From contig CAZMRA010000243.1 in NCBI GenBank assembly GCA_964568485.1, positions 1 through 7,808 on the forward strand: 7,808 nt of DNA, given 5' to 3'. A program made the position numbers and the translations under genes. Below are positions 6,756-7,808 of this stretch, one piece after another; the stretch's first letter is position 1, and each line of letters opens with the position of its first letter. Source of the stretch: CFX5 sp964568485. GTDB taxonomy: Bacteria; Chloroflexota; Anaerolineae; Caldilineales; Caldilineaceae. Under the pieces are notes generated by a model. It was not told where the DNA came from, ran no database searches, and saw nothing but the letters and a program-made list of their open reading frames with translations.

Positions 6756-7808
6756 CCGAATGTATCTGGGTAGAATCGGGCTTTTGCTGTTCAGCCTCTG
6801 GTTGATCCCGGCGCCACTTGCTGCGCGGCCAGTCATGCAAACCACGCTCTATCCTACCGAGGTGCGGGCCATTCGCGTCCTGCAAAATGTGAATGTACGC
6901 AGCGGCCCCGGCACGCAGTATGAGCGATTAGGGCGATACACCGAGGGGCAGGTGGTCGATGTCTTTGGCACCAACGCGGCCGGCAGTTGGTGGAATGTGC
7001 GCTGCTTGGATGGCAGCGTCGGCAATTGCTGGGTCACTGGCGCCACCGATACCACCCAACCGACCGCCCCACCTCCGACACCGGTCAGCCCCATCCGGAT
7101 TCAATTTCCGCCGGGGGGCACATCGGCCACGGTGCGCGGGCACGCCGCGCCATCCACACCGGTCATCTACACCTTGCGGGCGCTGGCTGGCCAGCAAATG
7201 AGCGTCCAGATCAGCTCGCCCGACAATCGGGCCAATTTTGCAGTTGCGAGCGCGGATGGCACACCCTACAAGCGCTTCACTCATGAAAATCGCAGCTTCT
7301 CGTTCATTTTGCCGAAGACGCAAGATTACACCATCATCGTCGTGAGTAATACGCGTGCGGTCGATTTTAGCCTGACGGTCAGTGTCGTCACACCCACACC
7401 AGCGCCGCCCGCGGCCCCGATCCGTATTCGATTTCCGGCTGGGGGTACTTCCGCCACCGTCAATGGCTTGGTGGGACCATCGCAACAGCCGCGCTATGTG
7501 CTGCGGGCCATGGCGGGGCAGGAGATGTCGGTGCAGATCATCGCGCCGGGCAATTTGGCCAATTTTGCCGTGACTGGTGCAGATGGCACACCCTACAAAC
7601 GCCTAGCGAGCGAATCGCGTTACTTCTCCTTCACGCTTCCCAAAACGCAGGATTATGAGATCAGCGTGGCGAGCGCTGGGGGGACAGTCGACTTTAGCTT
7701 AATGGTCACCATAAGATGGCCTAGTAGCCCGCCAACCAATGAGCCGATCCGTTTACAATTCCGGCCGGGCGCTATTTCCGCTGAAGTGATGGGTAGCCTG
7801 CCCAACCA
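6742..7808 (+). CDS. Secreted SH3b-domain protein with tandem 109-residue beta repeats (partial, 3' end outside window)
   Basis: An unbroken frame of 355 codons runs off the right edge. Residues 1-28 look like a signal peptide: Arg at 3, 6 and 11, a hydrophobic core at 12-22, and a PLAA end, with cleavage likely after Ala28. Residues about 44-101 form a bacterial SH3 domain (VNVRSGPGTQYERLG at 50-64, WWNVRCLDGSVGNCWV at 83-98). Its Cys88 and Cys96 could form a disulfide outside the cell. A Pro/Thr linker (106-116) leads to repeats starting at 117, 226 and 335. The repeats resemble the beta-sandwich (PPC-like) domains frequent in Chloroflexota exported proteins. SH3b domains usually bind cell-wall or other surface ligands, so a cell-surface or extracellular binding role is likely. 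No catalytic domain is visible so far; one could follow beyond the window. The start overlaps the phosphatase gene by 14 bases. Domain calls are fairly sure; the function is not known. Confidence 0.85.
   Translation, partial: MQRLNRMYLGRIGLLLFSLWLIPAPLAARPVMQTTLYPTEVRAIRVLQNVNVRSGPGTQYERLGRYTEGQVVDVFGTNAAGSWWNVRCLDGSVGNCWVTGATDTTQPTAPPPTPVSPIRIQFPPGGTSATVRGHAAPSTPVIYTLRALAGQQMSVQISSPDNRANFAVASADGTPYKRFTHENRSFSFILPKTQDYTIIVVSNTRAVDFSLTVSVVTPTPAPPAAPIRIRFPAGGTSATVNGLVGPSQQPRYVLRAMAGQEMSVQIIAPGNLANFAVTGADGTPYKRLASESRYFSFTLPKTQDYEISVASAGGTVDFSLMVTIRWPSSPPTNEPIRLQFRPGAISAEVMGSLPN
7090..7416 (+). repeat. Repeat unit 1 of the secreted protein (109 residues)
   Basis: Residues 117-225, starting PIRIQFPPGGTSATV and ending in a Pro/Ala/Thr linker (TPTPAPPAA). 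It aligns without gaps to unit 2, with about 66 of 109 residues identical by hand count. The strongest blocks are GGTSATV, AGQ.MSVQI, ANFAV, ADGTPYKR and LPKTQDY. Confidence 0.85.
7417..7743 (+). repeat. Repeat unit 2 of the secreted protein (109 residues)
   Basis: Residues 226-334, starting PIRIRFPAGGTSATV. It has the same length as unit 1. Its terminal linker (RWPSSPPTNE) differs from unit 1's, so the core is conserved while the linker drifts. At the DNA level identical stretches recur 327 bases apart, for example GCCAATTTTG at 7231 and 7558. Confidence 0.85.
7744..7808 (+). repeat. Repeat unit 3 of the secreted protein (first 21 residues visible)
   Basis: Residues 335 onward, PIRLQFRPGAISAEVMGSL, again exactly 327 bases after the previous unit start. 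The window ends inside it, so the total number of units is unknown. Confidence 0.75.

Noticed and set aside
6928..7485. Minus-strand open frame of 185 codons over the SH3b/repeat gene, with + strand frames at 6959-7201 and 6987-7286
   Set aside because: The + strand frame from 6742 has a signal peptide, an SH3b domain and protein-level repeats in register. The competing frames are Arg/Pro-rich and lack motifs.

Overview
The window looks like a piece of a draft bacterial chromosome with moderate-to-high GC. A member of the Chloroflexota is my best guess. The hints are the style of the secreted protein at the right end (an SH3b domain of the form WWxVRCxDGxxGxCWV followed by RIRFPAGGTSATV / YVLRA.AGQ / LPKTQDY repeats) and the membrane-protein tail at the left end (YNTGWWQFGYRFSLDF). 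This is recognition from memory, not a search, and I do not name a genus. All genes I can support lie on the + strand.

Left part (1-2099): the C-terminal end of a multi-pass membrane protein, possibly of the GT39/PMT-like glycosyltransferase group, ends at 269. A run of ten Ns (318-327) marks an assembly gap, so the adjacency across it is not guaranteed. To its right come a small single-domain cupin (384-782) and, 57 bases later, a full-length Tm-1-like/UPF0261 protein (840-2099). Both have good ribosome binding sites and are probably co-transcribed.

Middle part (2162-5917): two complete half-size ABC exporters of the multidrug/lipid type (membrane domain plus ATPase domain). Their motifs are complementary. 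The first has Asp instead of the catalytic Glu and Gln instead of the H-loop His, but an intact LSGGQ. The second has the intact Glu and His, but LSVGQ in place of LSGGQ. They should form a heterodimeric exporter with one active and one degenerate ATP site, as in TM287/288, BmrCD and TmrAB. The 90-base spacer between them carries a perfect 6-bp inverted repeat just before the second gene's ribosome binding site.

Right part (5940-7808): a Cof-type HAD phosphatase follows the second ABC gene after 22 bases. It overlaps by 14 bases the start of a long reading frame that runs off the window. That frame encodes a secreted protein: signal peptide, SH3b domain, Pro/Thr linker, then at least three tandem beta-rich units with an exact 109-residue (327-base) period.

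The + strand run from 384 to the end has short spacers and no convincing internal terminator, so one or two transcripts could cover it. The gene functions do not add up to an obvious single pathway. I see no RNA gene, CRISPR array, insertion sequence or phage gene, and no clear evidence of a new multi-gene system. The most interesting items are the asymmetric ABC pair, the cupin/Tm-1-like pairing and the repeat protein.
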